Shown: one piece after another, positions 1 through 7,728 of the stretch | Layout of the letters: each line of letters begins with the position of its first letter | Position numbering within the stretch: the first letter of the stretch is position 1 | Source: Pigmentiphaga sp. H8 | GTDB taxonomy: Bacteria > Pseudomonadota > Gammaproteobacteria > Burkholderiales > Burkholderiaceae_B | Reading direction: 5' to 3' | Assembly (NCBI RefSeq): GCF_003854895.1 | Contig: NZ_CP033966.1 | Coordinates: forward strand, 3,286,001 to 3,350,000 | Length of the DNA stretch: 64,000 bases | Program-made: the position numbers and the translations under genes | The notes under the pieces: model-generated | What the model saw: the letters and a program-made list of their open reading frames with translations, nothing else | Database searches by the model: none | What the model was told of the DNA's origin: nothing

Positions 1-154
1 GACACCCGCGCCGCGAGAGGCACCGCAACCAGAGATCGATCCGGGCATTCGCGAATTGTGCCACAGCCCCCATGCGGCGCCGCAGCGACGCACCAAGGCT
101 CCGGAAGCCGCCTTGCCGGCTGCGGCCGGACACCACCAGGGTTGTTCAAACTTA

Positions 155-241
155 TGGTGCGACCGAGAGGAATCGAACCTCCACAGGATTTCTCCCGACA
201 GGACCTAAACCTGTTGCGTCTACCAATTTCGCCACGGTCGC
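155..241 (-). tRNA. tRNA-Leu (anticodon UAG)
   Basis: Read on the minus strand, the segment folds as a class II tRNA. The acceptor stem is GCGACCG paired with CGGTCGC, followed by discriminator A and a CCA encoded in the DNA (155-157). The anticodon stem ACAGG/CCTGT encloses the loop TTTAGGT, giving anticodon UAG at 205-207, which reads CUA-type leucine codons. The extra arm is long, as usual for tRNA-Leu, and the T arm carries TTCGATT. Confidence 0.96.
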
Positions 242-458
242 ACATCAGAAACCGGATTGTAACCCGAGTCTCCGAAAAGGCCCGGAGGCCCCCCTCACCC
301 GTCCCCGCGCGCCCGTCCGGCCGCTCCGTCAATCATTGTTTTCTCTTGCCGCACGGACTTTCGGGCCTTCCCGCCGCATGTTTACCGTTATTGATCATCC
401 TCACCAAAACGTTGGGATAGATTGCGATTGCAATCCCGCAACGCTTTTCTTGCCCGCA

Positions 459-1166
459 ATGATCGAAACCCACACGCCAGAAGTCGCCGTCCTGCTCGGG
501 GAGACCGGCCGCGATTACGAAATCGCGGACGAGTTGATGCGCGCCGGCTTCAGCGTCTACGTCTGCACCAGTTCGCAGGAAGTGCATGCGCTGCTGCGCG
601 CGGGCAAGAACCCCGTGGTGCTGGCCGACGCGGCGCGGGCGACCGCGTTCGACAGCGTCCCGCTGACCCGGCTCGTCTACATTCCGCCCGATCCCGGCCA
701 GGCCGCCGACATGCCCCACGTGGAAGTCCGGGTGCTGGGCGCCGATCCGAACGCGCAACTGCTGCCCATCCTGCGCGCCATGCGGCGCCACCTCGCCCTG
801 GCCAGGCCGCGCCTGGCCGAGCCGCCGCCCGAAACGCCCACGCCGGCGCTATGGATCCTGTCCACGCCGCCGCGCCGCCTGACGAGTCCGGAGGGCCGCA
901 GCCTGCCGCTGACGCTGACCGAGTGGCAGTTCGTCAGTCACCTTTTCAGCGAGCGCAACCGCACCCTGACCTTTGCCCAGTGGCAGGCCGTCTCGGCCAA
1001 GGACGGCGAGCGCCAGTTGCACAACGTCGCGGTCCTGGTGAGCCGGTTGCGCCGCAAGGCGCAGCGGCACGGCGTCACCCTGCCCCTGGAGGCGGTCCGG
1101 GGCGTGGGCTATTCCTTCACGCAGCCCTGCGGGGATCTGGCGCCCGGCCCCAAACACGCCCGCTAA
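459..1166 (+). CDS. winged-helix transcriptional regulator (OmpR-like DNA-binding domain)
   Basis: A 235-aa protein with two parts. Residues 1-115 resemble a receiver-type alpha/beta fold (AVLLGETGRDY, then VVLADAA), but the usual acidic pair near the N-terminus and the conserved lysine are not apparent, so phosphorylation is doubtful. Residues about 130-221 are an OmpR/PhoB-type winged helix (LTLTEWQFVSHLF, VAVLVSRLRRKA, VRGVGYSF). The ATG at 459 starts the recognisable fold; an in-frame ATG at 378 would add 27 residues and neither has a strong Shine-Dalgarno sequence. No sensor kinase is adjacent. The gene is followed by two tandem repeats that contain terminator-like hairpins. The target genes are unknown. 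Confidence 0.7.
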   Translation: MIETHTPEVAVLLGETGRDYEIADELMRAGFSVYVCTSSQEVHALLRAGKNPVVLADAARATAFDSVPLTRLVYIPPDPGQAADMPHVEVRVLGADPNAQLLPILRAMRRHLALARPRLAEPPPETPTPALWILSTPPRRLTSPEGRSLPLTLTEWQFVSHLFSERNRTLTFAQWQAVSAKDGERQLHNVAVLVSRLRRKAQRHGVTLPLEAVRGVGYSFTQPCGDLAPGPKHAR

Positions 1167-1178
1167 GGCGTGCCGACA

Positions 1179-1301
1179 GCCCCCCAGGGGGCGCTTTTTG
1201 CCTTGGGGCGGCCCGGCGGCAGGAAGGCCCCCACGCTTGCCGCTACGCGTCGGCGCTGCCCCCCAAGGGGGCGCTTTTTGCCTTGGGGCGGCCCGGCGGC
1301 A
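1179..1301. repeat. tandem intergenic repeat (module A), terminator-like
   Basis: Two near-identical 43/44-bp direct copies (1179-1221 and 1258-1301) are separated by 36 bp. Each starts with a C-run/G-run hairpin followed by GCTTTTTG and then CCTTGGGGCGGCCCGGCGGCA. They differ by one base in the hairpin loop. The hairpin plus T5 looks like a rho-independent terminator for the upstream regulator gene. A diverged copy lies at 5613-5652. Confidence 0.75.
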
Positions 1302-1333
1302 AAATGGCCGGCCGCGAGGTTACAATCGCGGCC

Positions 1334-2542
1334 ATGAATCCTCGCCTCGGGCTGCTCCAGCCCTATCCCTTCGAAAAACTGCGCGCGCTGTACGCCGATA
1401 TCGTGCCGCCCGCCAGCCTGCGTCCCGTCAGCCTGTCCATCGGCGAGCCCAAGCACGCCACGCCGGCTTTCATCGAGGACGCCATCCGGCAGAACCTGTC
1501 CGGGCTGTCCGGCTATCCCCCGACCAAGGGTTCGCCCGCGCTGCGCGCCGCCATCGCCGGCTGGCTGGAGCGGCGCTACGGGCTGCCGGCCATCGATCCG
1601 GACAAACAGGTGCTGCCCGTGCTGGGTTCGCGCGAGGCCCTGTTCGCCTTCGCGCAGGTGGTGATCGACGGCGCGCAGCAGCCCCGGGTGCTGTGCCCCA
1701 ACCCGTTCTACCAGATCTACGAGGGCGCCGCGCTGCTGGCCGGCGCCCGCCCCACCTTCGTCAACGCCGACCCGGCGCGCAACTTCGGCTGCGACTGGGC
1801 ATCGGTCTCGCCCGCGGAATGGCGCGAGACCCGGCTGGTCTACGTCTGCTCGCCCGGCAACCCGGCCGGCAACGTCATGGACCTGGACGAATGGAAGTAC
1901 CTGTTCGAGCAGGCCGACAAGTACGGCTTCATCATCGCCTCGGACGAGTGCTATTCCGAAATCTACCTGGACGAGGCCGAGCCTCCGCTGGGCGCGCTCG
2001 AAGCCGCCCACCGCCTGGGGCGCGGCGACTTCCACAACATCGTGGTGTTCTCCAGCCTGTCCAAGCGCTCGAACGTGCCGGGCATGCGCTCCGGCTTCGT
2101 GGCGGGCGACGCCAAGCTGCTGGCGCAGTTCCTGCTGTACCGCACCTATCACGGCAGCGCCATGAGCGACGTGGTGTCGGCGGCCAGCGTCGCGGCCTGG
2201 AACGACGAGGAACACGTGCGCCAGAACCGGCGCATGTACCGCGAGAAGTTCGACGCGGTCCTGCCCATCCTGCAGGACGCGATGGACATCCAGCGCCCCC
2301 AGGCCTCGTTCTACCTCTGGCCGCGCACGCCCATCGACGACGCCGAGTTCACCCGCGGCCTGCTGGCGCAAGAAAACGTCACGGCCCTGCCGGGCAGCTA
2401 CCTCGCGCGCGAGACCCCCGCCGGCAACCCGGGCGCGAACCGCCTGCGCCTGGCACTGGTGGCGCCGCTGGACGAATGCGTCGAAGCGGCCCACCGCCTG
2501 GCGCGCTACGCCCGCTCGCTGCCCCCGACCCGCATCGCATAA
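1334..2542 (+). CDS. dapC: N-succinyl-diaminopimelate aminotransferase DapC
   Basis: A 402-aa fold-type I, PLP-dependent class I/II aminotransferase. It interconverts N-succinyl-L,L-diaminopimelate plus 2-oxoglutarate and N-succinyl-2-amino-6-oxopimelate plus glutamate, in the succinylase branch to meso-DAP and lysine. Visible features are the substrate-proximal SIGEPKH (35-41), the PLP contacts SPGNPAGN with N176 and ASDECYSE with D204, and the Schiff-base lysine K244 in SSLSKRSN. Length fits the family. It lies directly upstream of dapD and dapE, which supports DapC over other aminotransferases. The ATG at 1334 was chosen because the family N-terminus (MNPRLGLLQPYPFEKL) begins there; the frame is open further upstream only through the repeats. 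Confidence 0.93.
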   Translation: MNPRLGLLQPYPFEKLRALYADIVPPASLRPVSLSIGEPKHATPAFIEDAIRQNLSGLSGYPPTKGSPALRAAIAGWLERRYGLPAIDPDKQVLPVLGSREALFAFAQVVIDGAQQPRVLCPNPFYQIYEGAALLAGARPTFVNADPARNFGCDWASVSPAEWRETRLVYVCSPGNPAGNVMDLDEWKYLFEQADKYGFIIASDECYSEIYLDEAEPPLGALEAAHRLGRGDFHNIVVFSSLSKRSNVPGMRSGFVAGDAKLLAQFLLYRTYHGSAMSDVVSAASVAAWNDEEHVRQNRRMYREKFDAVLPILQDAMDIQRPQASFYLWPRTPIDDAEFTRGLLAQENVTALPGSYLARETPAGNPGANRLRLALVAPLDECVEAAHRLARYARSLPPTRIA

Positions 2543-2589
2543 ACGAACACCCATACCGCATGTAAACACACCCCGCTACCCAGGGCACA

Positions 2590-2660
2590 GCGGATCCGGC
2601 TCCGCCGGTCCGCCAGTGCCGCCCCCTCGGGGGGCGCGCGCAAGCGCGTAGGGGGGGTCC
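2590..2660. repeat. intergenic repeat (module B) between dapC and dapD
   Basis: The first half is the palindromic GGATCCGGCTCCGCCGGTCC (2592-2611). The second half has CCCCCTCGGGGGG and GCGCGCGCAAGCGCGTAGGGGGG (about 2618-2657, read in pieces). The same two-part module in the same orientation occurs at 58855-58923. The second half alone occurs inverted at 5554-5583. Several hairpins are possible but no T-run follows. Confidence 0.65.
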
Positions 2661-2679
2661 TCTTATTGGATATCCGACC

Positions 2680-3510
2680 ATGAGCCAAGACCTCAAGACC
2701 GTCATCGAACAAGCCTGGGAAGACCGCGCCTCGCTGTCGCCCTCCGCCGCCCCCGCGGCCGTCCGCGAAGCCGTAGAACACGTCCTTGCCGGGCTGGACA
2801 AGGGCGAACTGCGCGTGGCCGAGAAGCAGAACGGCGACTGGACCGTCCACCAGTGGATCAAGAAGGCCGTGCTGCTGTCCTTCCGCCTGGAAGACAACGT
2901 CGTGATGGGCACCGGCCCGGGCAGCGCCCTGCAGTTCTACGACAAGGTGCCCAGCAAGTTCGCCGGCTACAGCGCCGAAGACTTCAAGCAGGGCGGCTTT
3001 CGCGTCGTGCCGCCGGCCGCGGCCCGCCGCGGCTCGTTCATTGCCCGCAACGCCGTGCTGATGCCTTCTTACGTGAACATCGGCGCCTACGTCGACGAAG
3101 GCACAATGGTCGACACCTGGGCCACGGTGGGTTCGTGCGCGCAGATCGGCAAGAACGTCCACCTGTCGGGCGGCGTGGGCATCGGCGGCGTGCTCGAGCC
3201 GCTGCAGGCCAACCCCACCATCATCGAAGACAACTGCTTCATCGGCGCCCGCTCGGAGGTCGTCGAAGGCGTGATCATCGAAGAAAACTCGGTCCTGTCC
3301 ATGGGCGTGTTCATCGGCCAGAGCACCAAGATCTACAACCGCGAAACCGGCGAGATCACCTACGGCCGCGTGCCCTCGGGCTCGGTGGTCGTACCCGGCA
3401 GCCTGCCCTCGGCCGACGGCAAGTACAGCCTGAACTGCGCCGTGATCGTCAAGCGCGTCGATGCGCAGACCCGCGCCAAGACCAGCATCAACGATCTGCT
3501 GCGCGCCTGA
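2680..3510 (+). CDS. dapD: tetrahydrodipicolinate N-succinyltransferase DapD
   Basis: A 276-aa cytoplasmic acyltransferase that transfers succinate from succinyl-CoA to tetrahydrodipicolinate. It acts two steps before DapE, and its product is the substrate of DapC, encoded just upstream. The N-terminal third is helical (ending near KFAGYSAEDF). The middle is a left-handed beta-helix of hexapeptide repeats, visible as MPSYVNIGAYVDEGTMVDTW, IGKNVHLSGGVGIGG and IEENSVLSMGVFIGQ. Length matches the family. It starts 137 bp after dapC, the gap being filled by a repeat, and 28 bp before dapE. The three genes are probably co-transcribed. Confidence 0.96.
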   Translation: MSQDLKTVIEQAWEDRASLSPSAAPAAVREAVEHVLAGLDKGELRVAEKQNGDWTVHQWIKKAVLLSFRLEDNVVMGTGPGSALQFYDKVPSKFAGYSAEDFKQGGFRVVPPAAARRGSFIARNAVLMPSYVNIGAYVDEGTMVDTWATVGSCAQIGKNVHLSGGVGIGGVLEPLQANPTIIEDNCFIGARSEVVEGVIIEENSVLSMGVFIGQSTKIYNRETGEITYGRVPSGSVVVPGSLPSADGKYSLNCAVIVKRVDAQTRAKTSINDLLRA

Positions 3511-3538
3511 TTCCACGACTTCCCCCGCCGCGTCCAAC

Positions 3539-4669
3539 ATGACCACCTCCGTTCTCTCCCTGGTCGAAGACCTTATCCGCCGGCCTTCGGTCACCCCCGT
3601 CGACGAGGGCTGCCAGGCCCTGCTGATCGACCGTCTGACGGCCCTGGGCTTCGCCTGCGAAACCGTCGAGGGCGGCGGCGTGGTCAATTTCTGGGCGCGG
3701 CGCGGCAACGCGGGCCCGCTGGTGGTGTTCGCCGGCCACACCGATGTCGTGCCCCCCGGTCCGCGTGAACACTGGAACACCGACCCCTTCGTGCCGACCG
3801 TGATCGACGGCATGCTGTACGGCCGCGGCGCGGCCGACATGAAAAGCTCGATCGCCGCCTTCCTGGTGGCGGCCGAGGAATTCGTCGCGCACCATCCCGA
3901 CCACCCCGGCTCGATCGGCCTGCTGATCACCTCCGACGAGGAAGGCCCGGCCGTCCATGGAACGGTGAAGGTCTGCGACATGCTGGCCGCGCGCGGCGAA
4001 ACGCCCGACTACTGCATCGTGGGCGAGCCCACCTCGTCCGCCCAGCTGGGCGACACCATCAAGAACGGCCGCCGCGGCTCGGTCTCGGGCCGCCTGACGG
4101 TCAAGGGCATACAAGGCCACGTGGCCTATCCCGAAAAAGCCCGCAACCCCATCCATCAGGCCGCGCCCGCGCTGGCGGAACTGGCCTCCACCGAATGGGA
4201 TCGCGGCAACGAGTACTTCCCTCCGACCACGTTCCAGATCTCCAACTTCCACAGCGGCACCGGCGCCACCAACGTCGTGCCCGGGGAAGCTGTAATCGAC
4301 TTCAACTTCCGCTTCTCCACCGCCAGCACGGTCGAGACGCTGAAGACCCGCGTCCACGACATTCTCGATCGCCACGGACTCGAATACGGCATCGAATGGT
4401 CGGTCTCCGGCCTGCCCTTCCTGACCCCGCGCGGCACGCTGTGCACCGCGCTGTCCGAGGCCATCGCGGCGGAGCTGGGGATCGAGGCCGAACTCTCGAC
4501 CACCGGCGGCACCTCGGACGGCCGCTTCATCGCGCGGATCTGTCCCCAGGTGGTCGAGTTCGGCCCGGTCAACGCCACCATCCACAAGATCAACGAGTGC
4601 ATCGCCGTGGACAGCCTGGAGCCCTTGAAAAACATCTACCGGCGCACGCTGGAAGCCTTGCTCAGATGA
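3539..4669 (+). CDS. dapE: succinyl-diaminopimelate desuccinylase DapE
   Basis: A 376-aa M20-family dizinc amidohydrolase that removes succinate from N-succinyl-L,L-DAP to give L,L-DAP. With ATG 3539 as start, the metal and catalytic residues fall at H67 (AGHTDV), D100 (GAADM), E134/E135 (SDEEG), E163 (VGEP) and H349 (ATIHKINE). These are the positions I know for the well-studied Haemophilus enzyme, which supports this start over the in-frame one at 3461. The dimerisation lid domain lies at about 180-295. The stop overlaps the prmB start in an ATGA, suggesting translational coupling. Confidence 0.96.
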   Translation: MTTSVLSLVEDLIRRPSVTPVDEGCQALLIDRLTALGFACETVEGGGVVNFWARRGNAGPLVVFAGHTDVVPPGPREHWNTDPFVPTVIDGMLYGRGAADMKSSIAAFLVAAEEFVAHHPDHPGSIGLLITSDEEGPAVHGTVKVCDMLAARGETPDYCIVGEPTSSAQLGDTIKNGRRGSVSGRLTVKGIQGHVAYPEKARNPIHQAAPALAELASTEWDRGNEYFPPTTFQISNFHSGTGATNVVPGEAVIDFNFRFSTASTVETLKTRVHDILDRHGLEYGIEWSVSGLPFLTPRGTLCTALSEAIAAELGIEAELSTTGGTSDGRFIARICPQVVEFGPVNATIHKINECIAVDSLEPLKNIYRRTLEALLR

Positions 4670-5550
4670 CATCCCATCCCCTGCGCACCGTGCGCGACCT
4701 GATCCGCTATGCCGTGAGCCGCTTCAACGCCGCCGGCATCGCGCTGGGCCACGGCACGCTAGACGTCTACGACGAAGCCGTCTACCTGGTCCTGCACACG
4801 CTGCACCTGCCCATCGACCGGCTCGAGCCCTTCGTCGATGCCGCCGTGCTCGACGGCGAGCGCGAGGCCGTGCTGGCCATCATCGATCGCCGCATCGACG
4901 AGCGCCTGCCCGCCCCCTACCTGACCAACGAAGCCTGGCTGCGCGGCCGCCGCTTCTACGTGGACGAGCGGGTCATCGTGCCGCGCTCGTACATCGCCGA
5001 GCTGCTGGACGACGGCCTGGCGCCGTGGATCGACGACCCCTACGCGGTGGAGTGGGCGCTGGACATGTGCACCGGTTCCGGCTGCCTGGCCATCGCGGCG
5101 GCGGAGACCTTCCCGCACGCGCAGGTCGATGCGGTGGACATCTCGAAGGACGCCCTGGACGTGGCCCGCATCAACGTGGACGACTACGGCCTGCAGGACC
5201 GCGTGGCGCTGCACCAGTCGAACCTGTTCGAGGCGCTGCCTCCCGCGCAGTACGACCTGATCCTGTGCAATCCGCCCTACGTCAACACCGATTCCATGAA
5301 CGCGCTGCCGGCGGAGTACCGCCACGAGCCGAGCCTGGCGCTGGCCGGGGGCGCGGACGGCATGGACCTGATCCGGCCGCTGCTGGCCGGGGCCGCCGAG
5401 TTCCTGCAGCCCGGCGGCATCCTGGTGCTGGAGCTGGGCTACGAGAAGGGTTATTTCGAACAGGCCTTTCCCCATCTCGATCCGGTCTGGCTGAGCACCT
5501 CCGGCGGCGACGACAAGGTGTTGCTGCTCAGGCAGGACCAATTGGTATGA
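4666..5550 (+). CDS. prmB: ribosomal protein L3 glutamine methyltransferase PrmB
   Basis: A 294-aa SAM-dependent N5-glutamine methyltransferase of the HemK/PrmC group; PrmB methylates a glutamine of ribosomal protein uL3. Residues about 1-110 are the helical substrate-recognition domain. The Rossmann domain follows with motif I LDMCTGSGCLAI (about 128-139), VDAVDIS and the hallmark ILCNPPYVN, whose NPPY binds the glutamine side chain. The start at 4666 overlaps the dapE stop by 4 bp and gives the usual family length. PrmC is the main alternative, but the N-terminus and the position behind dap genes fit PrmB. Confidence 0.88.
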   Translation: MTSHPLRTVRDLIRYAVSRFNAAGIALGHGTLDVYDEAVYLVLHTLHLPIDRLEPFVDAAVLDGEREAVLAIIDRRIDERLPAPYLTNEAWLRGRRFYVDERVIVPRSYIAELLDDGLAPWIDDPYAVEWALDMCTGSGCLAIAAAETFPHAQVDAVDISKDALDVARINVDDYGLQDRVALHQSNLFEALPPAQYDLILCNPPYVNTDSMNALPAEYRHEPSLALAGGADGMDLIRPLLAGAAEFLQPGGILVLELGYEKGYFEQAFPHLDPVWLSTSGGDDKVLLLRQDQLV

Positions 5551-5553
5551 AAG

Positions 5554-5652
5554 CCCCCCCCTACGCGCTGTCGCGCGCCCCCGATGGTAGACCCCCAGCC
5601 GCTACGCGGCAGCCCCCCATGGGGGCTGGGCCCCGCCTTGGGGCGGCCCGGC
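5554..5652. repeat. composite intergenic repeat upstream of the ABC-F gene
   Basis: Positions 5554-5583 are the inverted second half of module B (CCCCCCCTACGCGC...). Positions 5613-5652 are a diverged module A (CCCCCCATGGGGGC, then CCTTGGGGCGGCCCGG). Between them lies CCGCTACGCGGC, which is also present between the tandem copies near 1240. The element fills most of the gap between prmB and the next gene. Confidence 0.6.
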
Positions 5653-5785
5653 ACCGGGTCCCCGGGGCGAAACCGGCGGACTGGCGGAGCCAGATCCGCG
5701 GTTTCCTGGGGTACTGCCAGGCTGATGGAGAACGGCAATTTTGTCGAGCGGCGCGGGCGAGCGTCGAGACAAGGCGGTCCCCGCA

Positions 5786-7696
5786 GTGATACGAGCATCA
5801 GGCATTACGCTTCGGCGCGGCACCAAGGTGCTGCTGGACGGCGCCGACTTCGTGGTCCATCCCGGCGAACGCGTCGGCATCGTGGGCCCCAACGGCGCGG
5901 GCAAGTCCACGCTGTTCGCGCTGTTGAACGGCCACCTGGAGCCGGACGCGGGCAGCCTGGACATCCCGGCCAGCTGGCGCATCGCGTCGATCGCGCAGGA
6001 AATCCACGAGACCGACCGCGAGGCGCTGGAATTCGTCATCGACGGCGACACGCGCCTGCGCCGCCTGCAGGCCGAGCGGGCCGCGGTCGACGTCGACCGC
6101 GAGGGCCTGCGCCTGGCCGAGCTGGAGGCCGAACTGGCCGACGCGGGCGCATTCTCGGCGCAATCGCGCGCCGAGCAGTTGCTGGTCGGCCTGGGTTTCT
6201 CGCAAGAGGAATTCCGCCAGCCGGTGGCGAGCTTCTCGGGCGGCTGGCGCATGCGCCTGAATCTGGCGCGCGCGCTCATGGCGCCGTCCGACCTCCTGCT
6301 GCTGGACGAGCCCACCAACCACCTGGACCTGGACGCCATGCTGTGGCTGGAACGCTGGCTGGCGGCCTACCCCGGCACCGTGCTGGTGATCTCGCACGAC
6401 ACCGAATTCCTGGACGCGGTGGCCCGGACCATCCTGCATTTCGACCAGGGCAAGCTGGTTCGCTATAAGGGCGGCTACGAGGACTTCCTGACCCAGCGCG
6501 CCGAGCGCCTGCGGCAGAACCAGATCGCCTACGACAAGCAGCAGCGCGAGGCCGCCCACCTGCAAAGCTTCATCGACCGCTTCAAGGCCAAGGCCAGCAA
6601 GGCCAAGCAGGCCCAGAGCCGGGTCAAGGCGCTGGCGCGGATGCAGGTGCTCGCGCCCATGCGCGCCGCGGCGGGCATCGACATCAGCATCCCCTCGCCC
6701 GACCACATGCCCGATCCGCTGCTGTCGCTGGACGGCGTGCGCGCGGGCTATCCCGCCGCTCCCATCCTGGACGGCGTCAAGCTGTCGGTGCGGGCCGGCG
6801 CGCGGGTGGGCATCCTGGGCGCCAACGGCGCGGGCAAGAGTACGCTGGTCAAGACCCTGGCCGGCGAAATCGCCCCGCTGGACGGCGAGCGCAAGGAAGC
6901 CCGCGGCCTGGCCGTCGGCTACTTCGCCCAGCACCAGCTCGACATGCTGGATGCCGAGGCGACGCCCCTGCTGCACCTGGCCCGCCTGGCCCCCGAGGCG
7001 CGCGAACAGGACCTGCGCAACTACCTGGGCGGCTTCGGCTTCTCGGGCGACTTCGCGCTGGCCAAGGTCGGCCCCATGTCGGGCGGCGAGAAGGCCCGCC
7101 TGGCGCTGGCGCTGGTGGTCTGGAAGAAACCCAACCTGTTGCTGCTGGACGAACCCAGCAACCACCTGGACGTCGACACCCGCGAGGCGCTGACCGAGGC
7201 ACTGGCCGAGTTCGAGGGCACCATGCTGCTGGTCTCGCACGACCGCCATCTGCTGCGGACCACCGTGGACAGCTTCTGGATCGTCGCCGACGGCGGCGTG
7301 CACGAATTCGACGGCGACCTGGAGGACTACCGCGACTGGCTGGCCAGCCGCCAGGGCGGCAGCGCGGCAGCGTCATCGGCCGCCGCCACGTCCGCCGAGG
7401 GCGGCGTCGATCGCAAGACGCAGCGCCGGCTCGAGGCCGAAAGCCGCCAGCGCCTGTCGACCCTGCGCAAGCCGCTGGAGACCCGGCTCAGGAAGCTGGA
7501 AGAAGACATGCAGAAGCTGGAGGCGCGCAAGCGCGACCTGGATCAGCTCATCGCCGATCCCGGCCTGTACGACGATGCCCGCCGTGACGAATGCCGCAGC
7601 GTGCTGGCCGAGCATGGCGACCTGCAGAAGCGGCTGGGCGAGATCGAGGAGGCCTGGCTGGGCGTGCAGGAAGAACTCGACGCCATCCAGGCCTGA
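5786..7696 (+). CDS. ABC-F family ATPase, YheS-like
   Basis: A 636-aa protein with two ABC ATPase domains and no membrane segment, so it is a soluble ABC-F protein acting on ribosomes rather than a transporter. Domain 1 has Walker A GPNGAGKS (34-41) and LLLDEPTNHLD. The linker (about 235-310) is rich in Lys/Arg/Gln. Domain 2 has GANGAGKS and LLLDEPSNHLD. Residues about 560-636 form a charged coiled coil. The GTG at 5786, about 12 nt after AAGGCGG, gives an N-terminus (IRASGITLRRGTKVLLDGA) and a length that match E. coli YheS closely. A longer frame from 5741 would add a non-conserved extension. The paralogue Uup is a less likely identity. No antibiotic-resistance role is implied. Confidence 0.85.
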   Translation: MIRASGITLRRGTKVLLDGADFVVHPGERVGIVGPNGAGKSTLFALLNGHLEPDAGSLDIPASWRIASIAQEIHETDREALEFVIDGDTRLRRLQAERAAVDVDREGLRLAELEAELADAGAFSAQSRAEQLLVGLGFSQEEFRQPVASFSGGWRMRLNLARALMAPSDLLLLDEPTNHLDLDAMLWLERWLAAYPGTVLVISHDTEFLDAVARTILHFDQGKLVRYKGGYEDFLTQRAERLRQNQIAYDKQQREAAHLQSFIDRFKAKASKAKQAQSRVKALARMQVLAPMRAAAGIDISIPSPDHMPDPLLSLDGVRAGYPAAPILDGVKLSVRAGARVGILGANGAGKSTLVKTLAGEIAPLDGERKEARGLAVGYFAQHQLDMLDAEATPLLHLARLAPEAREQDLRNYLGGFGFSGDFALAKVGPMSGGEKARLALALVVWKKPNLLLLDEPSNHLDVDTREALTEALAEFEGTMLLVSHDRHLLRTTVDSFWIVADGGVHEFDGDLEDYRDWLASRQGGSAAASSAAATSAEGGVDRKTQRRLEAESRQRLSTLRKPLETRLRKLEEDMQKLEARKRDLDQLIADPGLYDDARRDECRSVLAEHGDLQKRLGEIEEAWLGVQEELDAIQA

Positions 7697-7716
7697 GGCG
7701 TCCGCGCGGACGCCTC
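7695..7716. terminator. perfect 11-bp-arm hairpin between convergent genes
   Basis: Arms GAGGCGTCCGC and GCGGACGCCTC abut with no spacer, beginning at the last base of the ABC-F stop codon. The converging aldehyde dehydrogenase gene ends 12 bp further. There is no T-run on either strand, so it is a hairpin of terminator type but not a textbook intrinsic terminator. It could serve both genes. Confidence 0.45.
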
Positions 7717-7728
7717 GGCCCGCGAAGC

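Noticed and set aside
1179..1301. Possible CRISPR or phage-type direct repeats
   Set aside because: Only two copies with one 36-bp spacer, each containing a hairpin with T5 and related to elements elsewhere in the window; no cas genes are present.
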